Made by a program: the position numbers and the translations under genes. A stretch of DNA of 64,000 nucleotides from Mitsuaria chitosanitabida ATCC BAA-476 = NBRC 102408. Lineage in GTDB: Bacteria; Pseudomonadota; Gammaproteobacteria; Burkholderiales; Burkholderiaceae_C. Under the pieces are notes generated by a model, which was given only the letters and a program-made list of their open reading frames with translations, ran no database searches and had not been told where the DNA came from. The first letter of the stretch is position 1. The number at the start of each line of letters is the position of its first letter. The stretch spans positions 82,219 to 146,218 of the forward strand of contig NZ_BCYP01000020.1 in assembly GCF_001598255.1 (NCBI RefSeq), written 5' to 3'. Shown piece by piece: positions 16,417 to 24,830 of this stretch.

Positions 16417-17721
16417 ATGACCCACAAGGCCATCAGCATCTCGGTCGGAGCGCGCTCCATGCTGGCGCTCTTCGCGTTCGGTCTGCTGCTCGTGGCGCTG
16501 TCCAGCGCCTGGCAGCTGCGCGAGGACACCCACCGGCGCGCCGCGCAGGTCGAGGCCGATCTCAACACCATCCCGCTGCTCTACGCCGGCCCGCTGGCCT
16601 ACAGCCTGCAGCAAGAGCGGCTCCAGCAGCGCCCCGAGGCCGTCAGCGGCCTGCTGCATCACATCCTGACCCGCCACCACCTGCGCAGCGTCGAGCTGCA
16701 GACCGGCGCCGGCGAGCAGTTCCGCGCGCTGTCCGACGACGACGCCGAACCGGGCCAGAGCGCGCGCTTCTCGCTCGCCGGCAGCGGCGAGCTGCGGCTG
16801 CAGGCCGTCGCGGCCACCATGGCCGACACGCTGCGGCGCGACCCGCTGCTGCGCACGACGCTGATCCACCTGCTGGCGGCCACCATCCTGGGACTGGGCG
16901 CGGCGCTGCTGATCGACCGTCTGCTGCTGCGGCACCTGCAGCGCCTGTCGGAGCAGGCGCGCCGCTTCGATCCGACGTTGCCGCCGCAATCGCTGAGCTG
17001 GGTCGATGCCGGCGAGCCGCGTCCGCGCGAGGTACTGCAGCTGGAGCAGGCCATCGACCATGTGCGGACCTCGCTGGGCGACGAACTGCATCGCGAGCAG
17101 TCGCGCGGCCGCGAGCTGCGCGAGGAGATCGCGCGCCAGCACCGCGCGCTGCAGCAGGCGGAGCGCTCGCTCGAGGCCAAGCGGCGCGAACTGGCGTCGA
17201 TGGAGCGCAACGACGCGCTGACCGGCATCGCCAACCGGCGCGAGTTCGACCAGGCCCTGCGTCGCGAGTTCAAGCGCGCGCAACGGGATCAGGGACGCCT
17301 GGCGCTGGCGATCATCGACGTCGATCATCTGAAGCCCTTCAACGAGCAGCACGGCCGCGCCGCCGGCGACGAGGTGCTGCGCCGACTGGCCCGGCTGCTG
17401 GCCGAGCACTTCCAGCGCGACACCGACGTGGTGGCGCGCCTGGGCGGCGAGGAGTTCGCGGTGTTGCTGCCGGGCTTCGACGCCGAATCGGCGCAAGGGC
17501 TGCTGGAAGTGCTGCGCGACACCTGGCGCGCGCTGGGCCTGCCGCACGGCGCGCTGCCGGACGAGGCGCTGACCGATGACATCGTGACGATCAGCGCCGG
17601 CCTCGCGGCTTATCAGCCGGGCCATCCCTACCTGAGCCCGCAGGCCCTGATGCAGGCCGCGGACGAGGCGCTCTACCTGGCCAAGCACATGGGCCGGGAC
17701 CGGCTCTGCCTGGCGTCCTGA
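16417..17721 (+). CDS. membrane diguanylate cyclase with intact inhibitory site
   Basis: A 434-residue protein. A first transmembrane helix near 16-34 (LALFAFGLLLVAL) and a second near 147-167 (LLRTTLIHLLAATILGLGAALLI) bracket a periplasmic sensor segment of about 110 residues. A coiled-coil/HAMP-like linker (EARKR-type heptads, REEIARQHRALQQAERSLEAK in part) leads to a GGDEF domain with DALTGIANRREFD, DVDHLKPFNEQHG and the active-site motif GGEEF near 344. RDTD lies exactly five residues before it, an intact RxxD product-inhibition I-site. It should make cyclic di-GMP and be feedback inhibited. ATG 16417 is preferred over the frame's earlier ATG because it directly precedes the first helix. 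It is convergent with the HDOD gene. Confidence 0.88.
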   Translation: MTHKAISISVGARSMLALFAFGLLLVALSSAWQLREDTHRRAAQVEADLNTIPLLYAGPLAYSLQQERLQQRPEAVSGLLHHILTRHHLRSVELQTGAGEQFRALSDDDAEPGQSARFSLAGSGELRLQAVAATMADTLRRDPLLRTTLIHLLAATILGLGAALLIDRLLLRHLQRLSEQARRFDPTLPPQSLSWVDAGEPRPREVLQLEQAIDHVRTSLGDELHREQSRGRELREEIARQHRALQQAERSLEAKRRELASMERNDALTGIANRREFDQALRREFKRAQRDQGRLALAIIDVDHLKPFNEQHGRAAGDEVLRRLARLLAEHFQRDTDVVARLGGEEFAVLLPGFDAESAQGLLEVLRDTWRALGLPHGALPDEALTDDIVTISAGLAAYQPGHPYLSPQALMQAADEALYLAKHMGRDRLCLAS

Positions 17722-17739
17722 CCCGGCCCGGAAACGACG

Positions 17740-17759
17740 CGGGGCCCCTCAGGGCCCCG
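17740..17759. terminator. GC hairpin between convergent genes
   Basis: CGGGGCCC-CTCA-GGGCCCCG forms a strong stem between the diguanylate cyclase stop (17721) and the HDOD gene stop (17780). No T-tract follows on either strand, so it is a weak intrinsic terminator at best, possibly bidirectional. Confidence 0.4.
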
Positions 17760-17779
17760 TGTGCCACGCGGGCTGTCGA

Positions 17780-18622
17780 TCAGCGGCCGCGTTCCTCGGC
17801 CTGCTGCAGCTGTTCCTCGACGCGGCGCGCGGCGCGCAGCATCAGGGTCTCGTCCAGCTGCGCCTGCGGGGCGATGGTCATGACGGTCTCGTCCAGCGCC
17901 TCGGGCTGGTTCATCAGCGTCCAGGCGATCAGCGAGATCGCCCCCACGCCGCGGCGCTGCATCGCCTCGGGCATGCGCAGTTCCTGCTCGACCTGCACGT
18001 GATAGCGCACGCTGGCGACGGCGGCGGGCGCCAGGCCCCAGCTCTCGCACAACGCCGCGCCCAGCGCGTCATGGCTGACGCCGAAGGCGGTGTGTTCCAG
18101 CTGGACCAGTTCCCGATCGCTGCTGGCGGCGCGCAGCATCGCCGGGTAGTGACCGGGGGCGTGGCGGTAGAGCACCGCCTTGCCGCATTCCTCGAACAGC
18201 CCGGCCGAGTGCGCGGCCCACGGGTCCACGCCCAGCATCTGCCCCATGCGGCCCATCAGCAGGCCGCGCTTGGCGGCGCGAGCCCAGACGGGCTCCAGCT
18301 CGGCGGCGGGCGGGAAGGCGGCGCGCAGGCCCATCTCGAAGGTGATGGCCGCGACCTCGCGCATGCCCAGATACGTCAGCGCCTGATGCACCGTCTGCAC
18401 CCGGCCTCGCAGGCCGTACAGGGACGAGTTCACCGCCTTCAGCACGGCCGCGGCCAACGCCATGTCGGTCTCGACCAGCGAGGACACGGCCTGCAGGTCG
18501 ATGTCCTCGTCCGCCATCAGCAGCGAGAGCTTGACCAGGACTTCGGGCTGGGTGGGGATCTCGATGTCGAGCGCACGCAGTTGAGGATCGACAGGCATGG
18601 TGGTCGTCGGTTGTTTGTTCAA
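17780..18622 (-). CDS. HDOD-domain signalling protein
   Basis: A 280-residue protein made almost entirely of an HDOD domain, a non-catalytic relative of the HD phosphohydrolase fold: IPTQPEVLVKLSLLMADEDID, LAAAVLKAVNSSLYGLRG, QTVHQALTYLGMREVAAITF, then HSAGLFEECGKAVLYRHAP. HDOD proteins act in signalling and often pair with cyclic di-GMP genes, as with the convergent diguanylate cyclase here. TTG at 18620-18622 is chosen as start because AGGGGA sits six bases before it, whereas the first ATG (18598) has no ribosome-binding site. Hydrolase activity is not expected since the catalytic HD residues are not evident. Confidence 0.82.
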   Translation of the reverse strand: MNKQPTTTMPVDPQLRALDIEIPTQPEVLVKLSLLMADEDIDLQAVSSLVETDMALAAAVLKAVNSSLYGLRGRVQTVHQALTYLGMREVAAITFEMGLRAAFPPAAELEPVWARAAKRGLLMGRMGQMLGVDPWAAHSAGLFEECGKAVLYRHAPGHYPAMLRAASSDRELVQLEHTAFGVSHDALGAALCESWGLAPAAVASVRYHVQVEQELRMPEAMQRRGVGAISLIAWTLMNQPEALDETVMTIAPQAQLDETLMLRAARRVEEQLQQAEERGR

Positions 18623-18695
18623 TGGTATCCCCTGCCCGTGCAGGCACGCATCCCGCCTTTGGCGGACAGCGCGTGACGAGTTGTTCCGAGGGCGT

Positions 18696-19457
18696 TCAGC
18701 GGACGAAGGCGTCCCAGCCGGTCTTGAGGATGAGCAGCGAGACGACCACGACGAACATGCCGCGCACGAAGCCCGCGCCCTTGGCCAGCGCCATGCGGGT
18801 GCCGACCAGGCTGCCCACCACGTTGGCCACGGCCATCACGGCCGCCACGTGCCACCAGATGTGGCCCTTGCTGACGAAGAGCACCAGCGCCGCGAAGTTG
18901 GTCGCGGTGTTGAGCAGCTTGGCGGTGGCGGAGGCGTGCAGGAAGTCGAAGCCGAGCAGCCGCACGAACAGGAAGACGAAGAAGCTGCCGGTGCCCGGAC
19001 CGAAGAAGCCGTCGTAGAAGCCGATGACCAGGCCGATCGCGCTGGCGATCAGGGTCTGCATCGCGGCCTCGTGGCGCGGGGCGTGGTGGCGGCCGAGGTC
19101 CTTCTTGGCCAGCGTGTACAGCAGCACGCCCAGCAGGATCAGCGGGAGCGCCTTGCGCAGGCCGCTCGGGTCCACCTGCGTGACGGCCCAGGCGCCGCAG
19201 AAGCTGCCGACCAGCGCGGCCACCGCCGCCGGCATCAGCGAGCGCCAGGGCAGCGAGACGCGTTTGGCGTATTGATGGGTGGCCCAGGCGGTCCCCCAGA
19301 TGGCGGCGCCCTTGTTGGTGCCGAAGAGGGTGGCCGGTGCGGCGTTGGGATAGACGCTGAACAGCGCGGGCACCAGGATCAGCCCACCACCGCCCACCAC
19401 GGCATCGACAAATCCCGCCGCCAGCGACGCGGCGGCGGCGGTCAACAACTCGATCAT
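18696..19457 (-). CDS. TauE/SafE family anion exporter
   Basis: A 253-residue, eight-helix inner-membrane protein of the TauE/SafE (DUF81) family, proposed exporters of sulfite, sulfoacetate or other sulfur/organic anions. Diagnostic segments are SLAAGFVDAVVGGGGLILVPAL, ATLFGTNKGAAIWGTAWA, and FYDGFFGPGTGSFF. ATG 19455-19457 starts immediately before the first helix; the frame is open further upstream into the intergenic leader. A strong minus-strand intrinsic terminator stands 67 bases upstream of the start, so transcription must either begin in that short gap or read through a terminator. Confidence 0.88.
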   Translation of the reverse strand: MIELLTAAAASLAAGFVDAVVGGGGLILVPALFSVYPNAAPATLFGTNKGAAIWGTAWATHQYAKRVSLPWRSLMPAAVAALVGSFCGAWAVTQVDPSGLRKALPLILLGVLLYTLAKKDLGRHHAPRHEAAMQTLIASAIGLVIGFYDGFFGPGTGSFFVFLFVRLLGFDFLHASATAKLLNTATNFAALVLFVSKGHIWWHVAAVMAVANVVGSLVGTRMALAKGAGFVRGMFVVVVSLLILKTGWDAFVR

Positions 19458-19523
19458 GGAACTCGACTCGCAAGGGCGGCGCGTGCCGCGGAAGCGGGCC
19501 GCAAACCACCGAGAGCCGGGCCA

Positions 19524-19556
19524 CAAAAACAAAACGGGCGCCTGTTCAGGCGCCCG
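19524..19556 (-). terminator. intrinsic terminator upstream of the TauE/SafE gene
   Basis: Minus-strand CGGGCGCCTG / CAGGCGCCCG stem of 10 bp with a tiny loop, followed by TTTTGTTTTTG (19524-19534). It is a strong rho-independent terminator oriented like the TauE/SafE gene but placed before it. It therefore ends either an attenuated leader or an independent small transcript arising between 19560 and about 19850. Confidence 0.85.
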
Positions 19557-20003
19557 CGAATTGTGACAGTGTCACCGTATCTCGTTGGTATTCGTTTGAT
19601 CTGTTTGTCTCCTCAGCCCCCGTAGGCAACCACCATTCGCACGGCAGTCGCGTCGAGTGGGGTGGATCCTAGGACCAGCCCCACCATGCACGCACTTGGG
19701 GTTTTCACTCGGCGCGCGCACCAAGTTGGATCGGTTAGCCGGCCCTCACTTTCTAAAAATCGCCAATGCTCATGCGGATGGCGATGATCGCCCACCGCAC
19801 TGTTCTCGCCCCTTGGGCGGGGTTCGCCCGGTGTCGCGTGGCGGTGTCACACCCCTGAAATGGAGGGGCCCGCGCAACGGCGTCGCGCATTGCTGTCGGC
19901 GCCCGGGAACTTTCGGCGCCGCTGGCGCAATACGTTCATCCTCGGAAGCGCGGCTTCCGGATCCGACAAGCCCTGTGACGCCCACGCACACCGACCCACG
20001 CCG
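19557..20003. other. 447-base intergenic region with hairpins, no confident gene
   Basis: Contains a perfect GTGACA-G-TGTCAC palindrome (19563-19575), a large hairpin with GTGGGG (19657-19662) and CCCCAC (19679-19684) arms, and the region ahead of the ECF sigma gene. A minus-strand GTG frame of 60 codons exists but has no convincing coding signature. The structures plus the downstream terminator suggest a non-coding RNA or leader on the minus strand; I recognise no known family. Confidence 0.4.
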
Positions 20004-20657
20004 ATGAGCTTCTGGACCCGACTGGCCGGCCGCGCCCGCCACCACCCCGACCCGGACGACGCGCCGTCGCAGGCCGCCGCGCCCGACCCCGCCGCCGTAC
20101 AGGCGCTGGTGCGCCGGCTGCGCCAGGGTGACGCGAGCGCGCTGGCGCCGATCTACCGCGGCGAATCGCCGGGGGTCTACCGTTACGCGCTGGCCCTGTG
20201 CGGTCAGCCCGACCTGGCGGCCGACGCGATGCAGGAGGCCTTCGTCCAGTTCGCCGGCCGGCCCGAGGGCTGGGATGCCGGGCGGGGCAGCCTCGGCGCC
20301 TACCTGGCCGGGATGGCGCGTCACCACCTGCTGGCCCGCTGGCGGGATCAGCCCGTCGCCCACGACGAGACGGCGTCGGACGACGACGATCACGTCGAGG
20401 CCCCCGAGCAGCAACTGGTCCGCGCCCAGGACCAGGCCCGCCTGTGGGAGGCGGTGCAGTCGCTCCCGTGGATGTTCCGCGAGGCGCTGGTGCTGGTCGA
20501 CCTGCAGGAACGCTCCTATGTCGAGGCCGCGCGCATCGCCGGCGTCGAGCTCAACACCCTGCGCACCCGCCTGCACCGCGGGCGCGCCCGACTGCTGTCG
20601 GTCTTGCGGGACGAGTGCCCGACGACCGCCGCCGTCCGTTCATCGAAGTCCGCATGA
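20004..20657 (+). CDS. ECF-family RNA polymerase sigma factor
   Basis: A 217-residue sigma70-family extracytoplasmic-function factor. Region 2 spans about residues 30-105 with SALAPIYRGESPGVYRYALA, DLAADAMQEAFVQFAGRPEG and AYLAGMARHHLLARWR. An acidic linker (ETASDDDDHVEAPEQQ) separates it from region 4 with LWEAVQSLPWMFREALVLVD and the recognition helix SYVEAARIAGVELNTLRTRL. ATG 20004 (MSFWTRL) is preferred; the open frame extends upstream but lacks sigma features. The next gene starts within the stop codon (ATGA), indicating translational coupling. Such couplings normally encode the anti-sigma factor, which would release the sigma on an envelope signal. Confidence 0.9.
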   Translation: MSFWTRLAGRARHHPDPDDAPSQAAAPDPAAVQALVRRLRQGDASALAPIYRGESPGVYRYALALCGQPDLAADAMQEAFVQFAGRPEGWDAGRGSLGAYLAGMARHHLLARWRDQPVAHDETASDDDDHVEAPEQQLVRAQDQARLWEAVQSLPWMFREALVLVDLQERSYVEAARIAGVELNTLRTRLHRGRARLLSVLRDECPTTAAVRSSKSA

Positions 20658-21151
20658 TGAAGACCACCGACACGCCCTCCTCCCGCACCGCGCGCCTGGC
20701 CGACTGGCTCTGGGCCGCCGGACAGGACCTGCGCCGGCAGTCGCCCCCGCCCGGGCGCGACGACGCCGCCATCGCCGCGATGCAGGCGCGCTTCGCGCAG
20801 CGTCAGGCCACGGAACGCCGGATGCGCTTGCGCTGGTCGCTGGTCGGGCCGGGGCTGTGCGCCTCGGTGCTGGTGGCCTGCGTCTGGCTGGTCAATCTCG
20901 CGCCGCCGGACCGTGACGGGACCACGCTCTCGCGCGGCAGCGACTTCATCGTCCTCGTGTCCGCCGACCGCTGGGCCGCCTACGAGAAGGCCGGCGCGGG
21001 CACCGCCTGGCTGGTGCCGACCGAGGTCCCGCGCGAGCGGCTCGCGCTGCTCGGCCTGCCCTACGACCCGGCCACCGCCGCCGAGCCCGTGCATGCGGAG
21101 CTGCTGGTGCACGCCTCCGGCGATGTGCTGGCGATGCGCGTGATGCCCTGA
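20654..21151 (+). CDS. single-span membrane protein, candidate anti-sigma factor
   Basis: A 165-residue protein overlapping the sigma factor stop by four bases (ATGA). About 60 cytoplasmic residues (MMKTTDTPSSRTARLADWLW at the start) precede one strong transmembrane helix, VGPGLCASVLVACVWLVNL, followed by an approximately 80-residue periplasmic tail. No zinc anti-sigma HxxxCxxC motif is present. The topology and coupling are those of an anti-sigma factor, but no family is recognised, so the role is inference from position. A short gap of 72 bases separates it from the secreted protein gene downstream. Confidence 0.7.
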   Translation: MMKTTDTPSSRTARLADWLWAAGQDLRRQSPPPGRDDAAIAAMQARFAQRQATERRMRLRWSLVGPGLCASVLVACVWLVNLAPPDRDGTTLSRGSDFIVLVSADRWAAYEKAGAGTAWLVPTEVPRERLALLGLPYDPATAAEPVHAELLVHASGDVLAMRVMP

Positions 21152-21223
21152 TCCCGCCACCGATTCCTTCAGCCCCCCGCGTCCGTGACGACAACCGATC
21201 GACCCCGTTCCCTGGAGACCGCC

Positions 21224-22411
21224 ATGAAGACCTCCCTCACCGCCCTTGCCCTGGCTCTCGCCGCCGGCGCTGTCCAGGCCCAGCACGACACGCCCGAGCC
21301 GCAGGCCGCGGGCACCGCGGCGCCGGCCCCGGCCGCGCGTCCGGCCCCCACGACGCCGGAACCGCCTTCGGTGGTCCCGCCCGTGCCCCCCGCCCCGGTC
21401 GCTCCGGTGATGCCGGACCTCAGCCCGCTGATCGAGAGCGGCATCGCGGGGCAGATCCTCGGCGCGGAGCGCATCGTGAAGGGCGCGCCCTACTGCGCGC
21501 AGGCGGTGCACGAGACCGTGCAGCCGCTGGCCGACGGCAACCGCATCGTCCATCAGCAGACCAGCCAGCTGTGCCGCGATGGCGAAGGCCGCACGCGCCA
21601 GGAGGTCGAACGCCAGGGCCGCCATGTCGTCTATCTGCGCGATCCGGTCAGCGGCGAGAACTGGCTGCTGGAGCCGGATCGCAAGACCGCGCGCTACCTG
21701 GGCGGCGGCCGGCCCGAGGCCGATGTGCAGCGCGAGCACGCCGAGCGCATGCGCGACTACAACGACAAGATGCGGGACTACAACGAGCGCATGCGGGATT
21801 ACGCCCGCAAGATGCGCGACTGGGCCCGCGAGCATGGCGAGCGCGTGCGCGACGCGCTGGGCAGCGGCGAATCCGCGCCCAAGGCCGAGACCCCTCGGCC
21901 GCCCGCCGTGCCGGCCGCGCCGCGCGCGCCGCAGGCGGTGGTGATCGCGCCGGCCGAGAGCGGCCAGGAGGTGCGCGTGATCCGCATCGAGACGCCGATC
22001 GGGCCGCTCGCACCGATGCCGCCGATTCCGGCCGCGGTCACGATGCGCATGGAGCCGCTCATGGTGATGGGCCAGGACGTCCGCACGGACAAGCTGCCGC
22101 CGCGCGAGATCGAAGGCGTGAAGGTCACCGGATCGCGCAGCACCTCGACCATCCCCGCCGGCAAGATCGGCAACGAGAAGCCCATCGTGATCGCCCGCGA
22201 GGTGTGGACCTCGCCGGAGTTGAAGCTGACGGTGAGCTCGGTGACCAAGGACCCTCGCAGCGGTGACCAGAGCTATCAGCTGCGCAACATCCGCCGCGCC
22301 GAACCCGAGGCCGCGCTGATGCGGGTCCCGGCCGACTTCCAGAAGACCGGCCAGCCCGGTGCCCGCCCGCCACGCGACCGCCAGGACGGGAAGGACGGCA
22401 AGCAGGGCTGA
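21224..22411 (+). CDS. secreted protein with five heptad repeats, unknown family
   Basis: A 395-residue protein with a signal peptide (MKTSLTALALALAAGAVQAQ) and a Pro/Ala-rich linker to about residue 62. A globular stretch around 85-160 contains CAQAVHETVQPLADGNRIVH and LCRDGEGRTRQEVERQGRH. It is followed by a run of near-identical heptads, MRDYNDK, MRDYNER, MRDYARK, MRDWARE, HGERVRD (about 176-210), predicted to form a regular coiled coil. A second Pro/Ala linker and a C-terminal domain (PREIEGVKVTGSRSTSTIPAG, NEKPIVIAREVWTSPELKLT) close the protein. ATG 21224 is preceded by TGGAGA. It is the third gene of the ECF operon and so may be the sensed or regulated envelope component; this is inferred. 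Confidence 0.72.
   Translation: MKTSLTALALALAAGAVQAQHDTPEPQAAGTAAPAPAARPAPTTPEPPSVVPPVPPAPVAPVMPDLSPLIESGIAGQILGAERIVKGAPYCAQAVHETVQPLADGNRIVHQQTSQLCRDGEGRTRQEVERQGRHVVYLRDPVSGENWLLEPDRKTARYLGGGRPEADVQREHAERMRDYNDKMRDYNERMRDYARKMRDWAREHGERVRDALGSGESAPKAETPRPPAVPAAPRAPQAVVIAPAESGQEVRVIRIETPIGPLAPMPPIPAAVTMRMEPLMVMGQDVRTDKLPPREIEGVKVTGSRSTSTIPAGKIGNEKPIVIAREVWTSPELKLTVSSVTKDPRSGDQSYQLRNIRRAEPEAALMRVPADFQKTGQPGARPPRDRQDGKDGKQG
21749..21853 (+). repeat. in-frame 21-bp tandem repeat encoding heptads
   Basis: Five successive 21-base units, starting at each ATGCG(C/G)GA(C/T)TAC block (21749, 21770, 21791, 21812, 21833), encode MRDYxxx-type heptads; the fifth is diverged. The first four units keep Met-Arg-Asp and differ by a few third-position and tail changes. 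Confidence 0.8.
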
Positions 22412-22454
22412 GGTCCGGATCGGGAGGTCGCCGCTGCGCCGACAATGCCGGCCG

Positions 22455-24773
22455 ATGACGGCGCCTCCCCCTCGATTGATCCTGCAGACGCTGGGCCGCG
22501 GCGACGGCCTGCTCGGCATGCGGCCGCACGGTCAGCTCGGCCCTCGCGGCGACCGCGTGACGCTGCTGCGCCTGGCGCGCTGGCCCGAGGACGAGGACCG
22601 CTCGGCTCAATGGCAGGCCTTGCCGCTGCATCCGGTGGACGTGTCCATGCTGCAGTGGCGCGATGCCTCCTTCGGTCACGGGCTGTCGCCCTGCTGGACC
22701 TTGGAGCAGGAGGATCTGTTCCCCGACTTCACCGCCGATCAGCTGCCGCTGCTGCGCGACACGGGCTGGGAGATCGAGTTCGCGCCCGGGTTCGCCCATC
22801 ACAGCGTCGCGATCGACGCCTGGTCGCTGGAAGTGCAGCCGGAGGACGGCGCCGAGGCCGGCCCCGATCCGGGTCTGGGCGGCTCGTCGGAACGCATCCC
22901 CACGCTGGGCCTGTCGCGCCGCAAGGGATCCTGGCTGCTGAGCCTGGGGGTGACGGTGCAGGGGCAGCGGGTCGACCTCGCGCCCATGATCTGGGACCTG
23001 CTGCGCAAGGACCGCCGCTGGCTGTACGCCGACGCCATCTCCCACATCGACGATGACGCCGTCGTCGGCCTGAAGGCGCCGGGGGGACGCCGGCTCCACA
23101 CGACGGCGGCACCGCTGAAGCGGCTGATGCTCAACCTGCTGGAGATCCTCGTGGTGCAGCGCACGCGCCGCGGGCCGATCAAGCTGACCTCGTGGGAAGC
23201 GGCGCGGCTGTCGGCGCTCGACGTGCCGGACAGCCGCTGGCAGGTCTACGGCGCGCCCGAGCTGCGCACGATGTGGGAGCGGCTGCGCCGCGCGGGTCCG
23301 CCCGAGGTCGACGCGCAGCCGGACGGCCTGGGCATCACGCTGCGTCCCTATCAGCTGCAGGGCGTGGGCTGGCTGCAGTACCTGGCGCGGCAGGAGCTCG
23401 GCGGCATCCTGGCCGACGACATGGGGCTGGGCAAGACGGCGCAGGCGCTGGCGCATCTCTGGGTCGAGAAGCAGGCCGGGCGGCTGGGCAAGCCGGCCCT
23501 GGTCGTCGCGCCGACCTCGCTGATCTTCAACTGGACGAACGAGGCCCGGCGCGTCGCGCCCGGACTCCGGGTGGCCGCGCTCAGCGATCCGGCGGAACGT
23601 GGCGAGGTCCTGGGGCAGCTCGGCGAGATCGACCTGCTGCTGTGCAGCTACGGCCTGGTCTGGCGCGAGCTGCGGGCGCTCACCAAGGCCGAGTTCTCGG
23701 TGCTGGTCGTCGACGAGGCGCAGGCGGTCAAGAACCCGCGCTCACGCGCCGCTCGGGCGCTGCGCCGCCTGCGGGCCGGTCAGCGGATGGTGCTCACCGG
23801 CACGCCGCTCGAGAACCATCTCGGGGAGCTGTGGACCCAGTTCGACTTCCTGATGCCGGGCTACCTGGGCGACAGCCGGGCCTTCGCCCGCCACTGGCGC
23901 AAGCCCATCGAGCAGAACGGCAGCGCCGAACGCGCCCGGGAACTGGCCTCGCGCGTGCGGCCGTTCATCCTGCGGCGGCTGAAGGAGCAAGTGGCGGCGG
24001 ATCTCCCTCCGATGACGGTGCTCACCCAGCGCATTCCCCTGCAAGGGCGACAGCGTCAGCTGTACGAGAGCGTGCGCATCGGCGCCGACCACCTGGTACG
24101 GCGACTGTTGAAGGAATCCAAGGAGTTCGGGGACGGGATCATGTCCGTGCTGGACGCCATGCTGAAGCTGCGCCAGGTCTGCGGCGATCCGCGGCTGGTG
24201 CCGGGCATCGAGATTCCGCACGGGATGGAGTCGGCCAAGCTGGACTGGCTGAGGGAGAAGGTACCGGAGCTGATCGCCCAGGGCCGGCGCATCCTGGTGT
24301 TCTCGCAGTTCACCGGGATGCTGGCGCTGATCGAGGACGCCATGACCGCGGCGCGCGTGCCGCTGCTGAAGCTGACGGGGGAGACGCCCGAGGCGCGGCG
24401 AGGGGAGGTGGTGGGGCGCTTCCAGGCGGAGGAAGTGCCGCTGATGCTGGTCAGCCTGAAGGCTGGCGGGGTGGGGCTGACGCTGACCGCCGCCGACACT
24501 GTCATCCTGGTCGATCCCTGGTGGAACCCGGCGGTCGACGCTCAGGCCCAGGCGCGGGCGCACCGCATCGGGCAATCTCGGCCGGTGTTCGTTCACCAGC
24601 TGGTGATCGAGGGCAGCATCGAGGAACGGATGCTGGAGCTCCAGGCCCGCAAGCGGGCGCTGGCCGACGGCCTGCTGGGCCGGGACGGCGGGGAACGTCT
24701 GGAGAAATTCAGCGCCGCTGAGATCGAGCGGCTGCTGGCGCCACTTCAGCCGTCGGTGGACGAGGACGACTGA
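22455..24773 (+). CDS. SNF2-family DEAD/DEAH-like helicase
   Basis: A 772-residue Swi2/Snf2 ATPase. Walker A is in LADDMGLGKTAQALAHLW (about 319-336) and the DEAH-equivalent motif is VVDEAQAVKNPRSRAARAL (about 418), followed by MVLTGTPLENHLGELW. The C-terminal RecA-like lobe has LVFSQFTGMLALIEDAMT, VSLKAGGVGLTLTAADTVIL, VDPWWNPAVDAQAQARAHRI, and GQSRPVFVHQLVIEGSIEER. The N-terminal 300 residues are family-typical for bacterial RapA/HepA-unlike stand-alone SNF2 proteins but carry no known named domain. It translocates on double-stranded DNA. No adjacent restriction or defence gene is visible, so a defence role is not supported here. ATG 22455 starts 43 bases after the heptad-repeat gene. Confidence 0.88.
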   Translation: MTAPPPRLILQTLGRGDGLLGMRPHGQLGPRGDRVTLLRLARWPEDEDRSAQWQALPLHPVDVSMLQWRDASFGHGLSPCWTLEQEDLFPDFTADQLPLLRDTGWEIEFAPGFAHHSVAIDAWSLEVQPEDGAEAGPDPGLGGSSERIPTLGLSRRKGSWLLSLGVTVQGQRVDLAPMIWDLLRKDRRWLYADAISHIDDDAVVGLKAPGGRRLHTTAAPLKRLMLNLLEILVVQRTRRGPIKLTSWEAARLSALDVPDSRWQVYGAPELRTMWERLRRAGPPEVDAQPDGLGITLRPYQLQGVGWLQYLARQELGGILADDMGLGKTAQALAHLWVEKQAGRLGKPALVVAPTSLIFNWTNEARRVAPGLRVAALSDPAERGEVLGQLGEIDLLLCSYGLVWRELRALTKAEFSVLVVDEAQAVKNPRSRAARALRRLRAGQRMVLTGTPLENHLGELWTQFDFLMPGYLGDSRAFARHWRKPIEQNGSAERARELASRVRPFILRRLKEQVAADLPPMTVLTQRIPLQGRQRQLYESVRIGADHLVRRLLKESKEFGDGIMSVLDAMLKLRQVCGDPRLVPGIEIPHGMESAKLDWLREKVPELIAQGRRILVFSQFTGMLALIEDAMTAARVPLLKLTGETPEARRGEVVGRFQAEEVPLMLVSLKAGGVGLTLTAADTVILVDPWWNPAVDAQAQARAHRIGQSRPVFVHQLVIEGSIEERMLELQARKRALADGLLGRDGGERLEKFSAAEIERLLAPLQPSVDEDD

Positions 24774-24785
24774 GCGGCGGGGGCT

Positions 24786-24822
24786 GGCAGGGCCGGGACA
24801 CGTCCGGGACGGTGGCCCTGCC
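24786..24822. terminator. large hairpin between convergent genes
   Basis: GGCAGGGCC (24786-24794) pairs with GGCCCTGCC (24814-24822), with inner complementarity around GGACACGTCC. It sits between the SNF2 stop (24773) and the small basic gene stop (24831). No T-tract, so termination is tentative. Confidence 0.35.
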
Positions 24823-24830
24823 GGGGGCGA

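Noticed and set aside
19613..19795. 60-codon minus-strand frame upstream of the TauE/SafE gene
   Set aside because: GTG start with no ribosome site, odd composition, and lies within structured sequence; more likely non-coding.
19905..19937. ECF-type promoter GGGAACTTT...CGTTC upstream of the sigma factor gene
   Set aside because: The -35-like GGAAC is plausible but the spacing to CGTTC is 20-22 bases, longer than any ECF consensus I know.
22455..24773. SNF2 helicase as part of a defence island
   Set aside because: No nuclease, methylase or other defence genes nearby; it sits among housekeeping genes.
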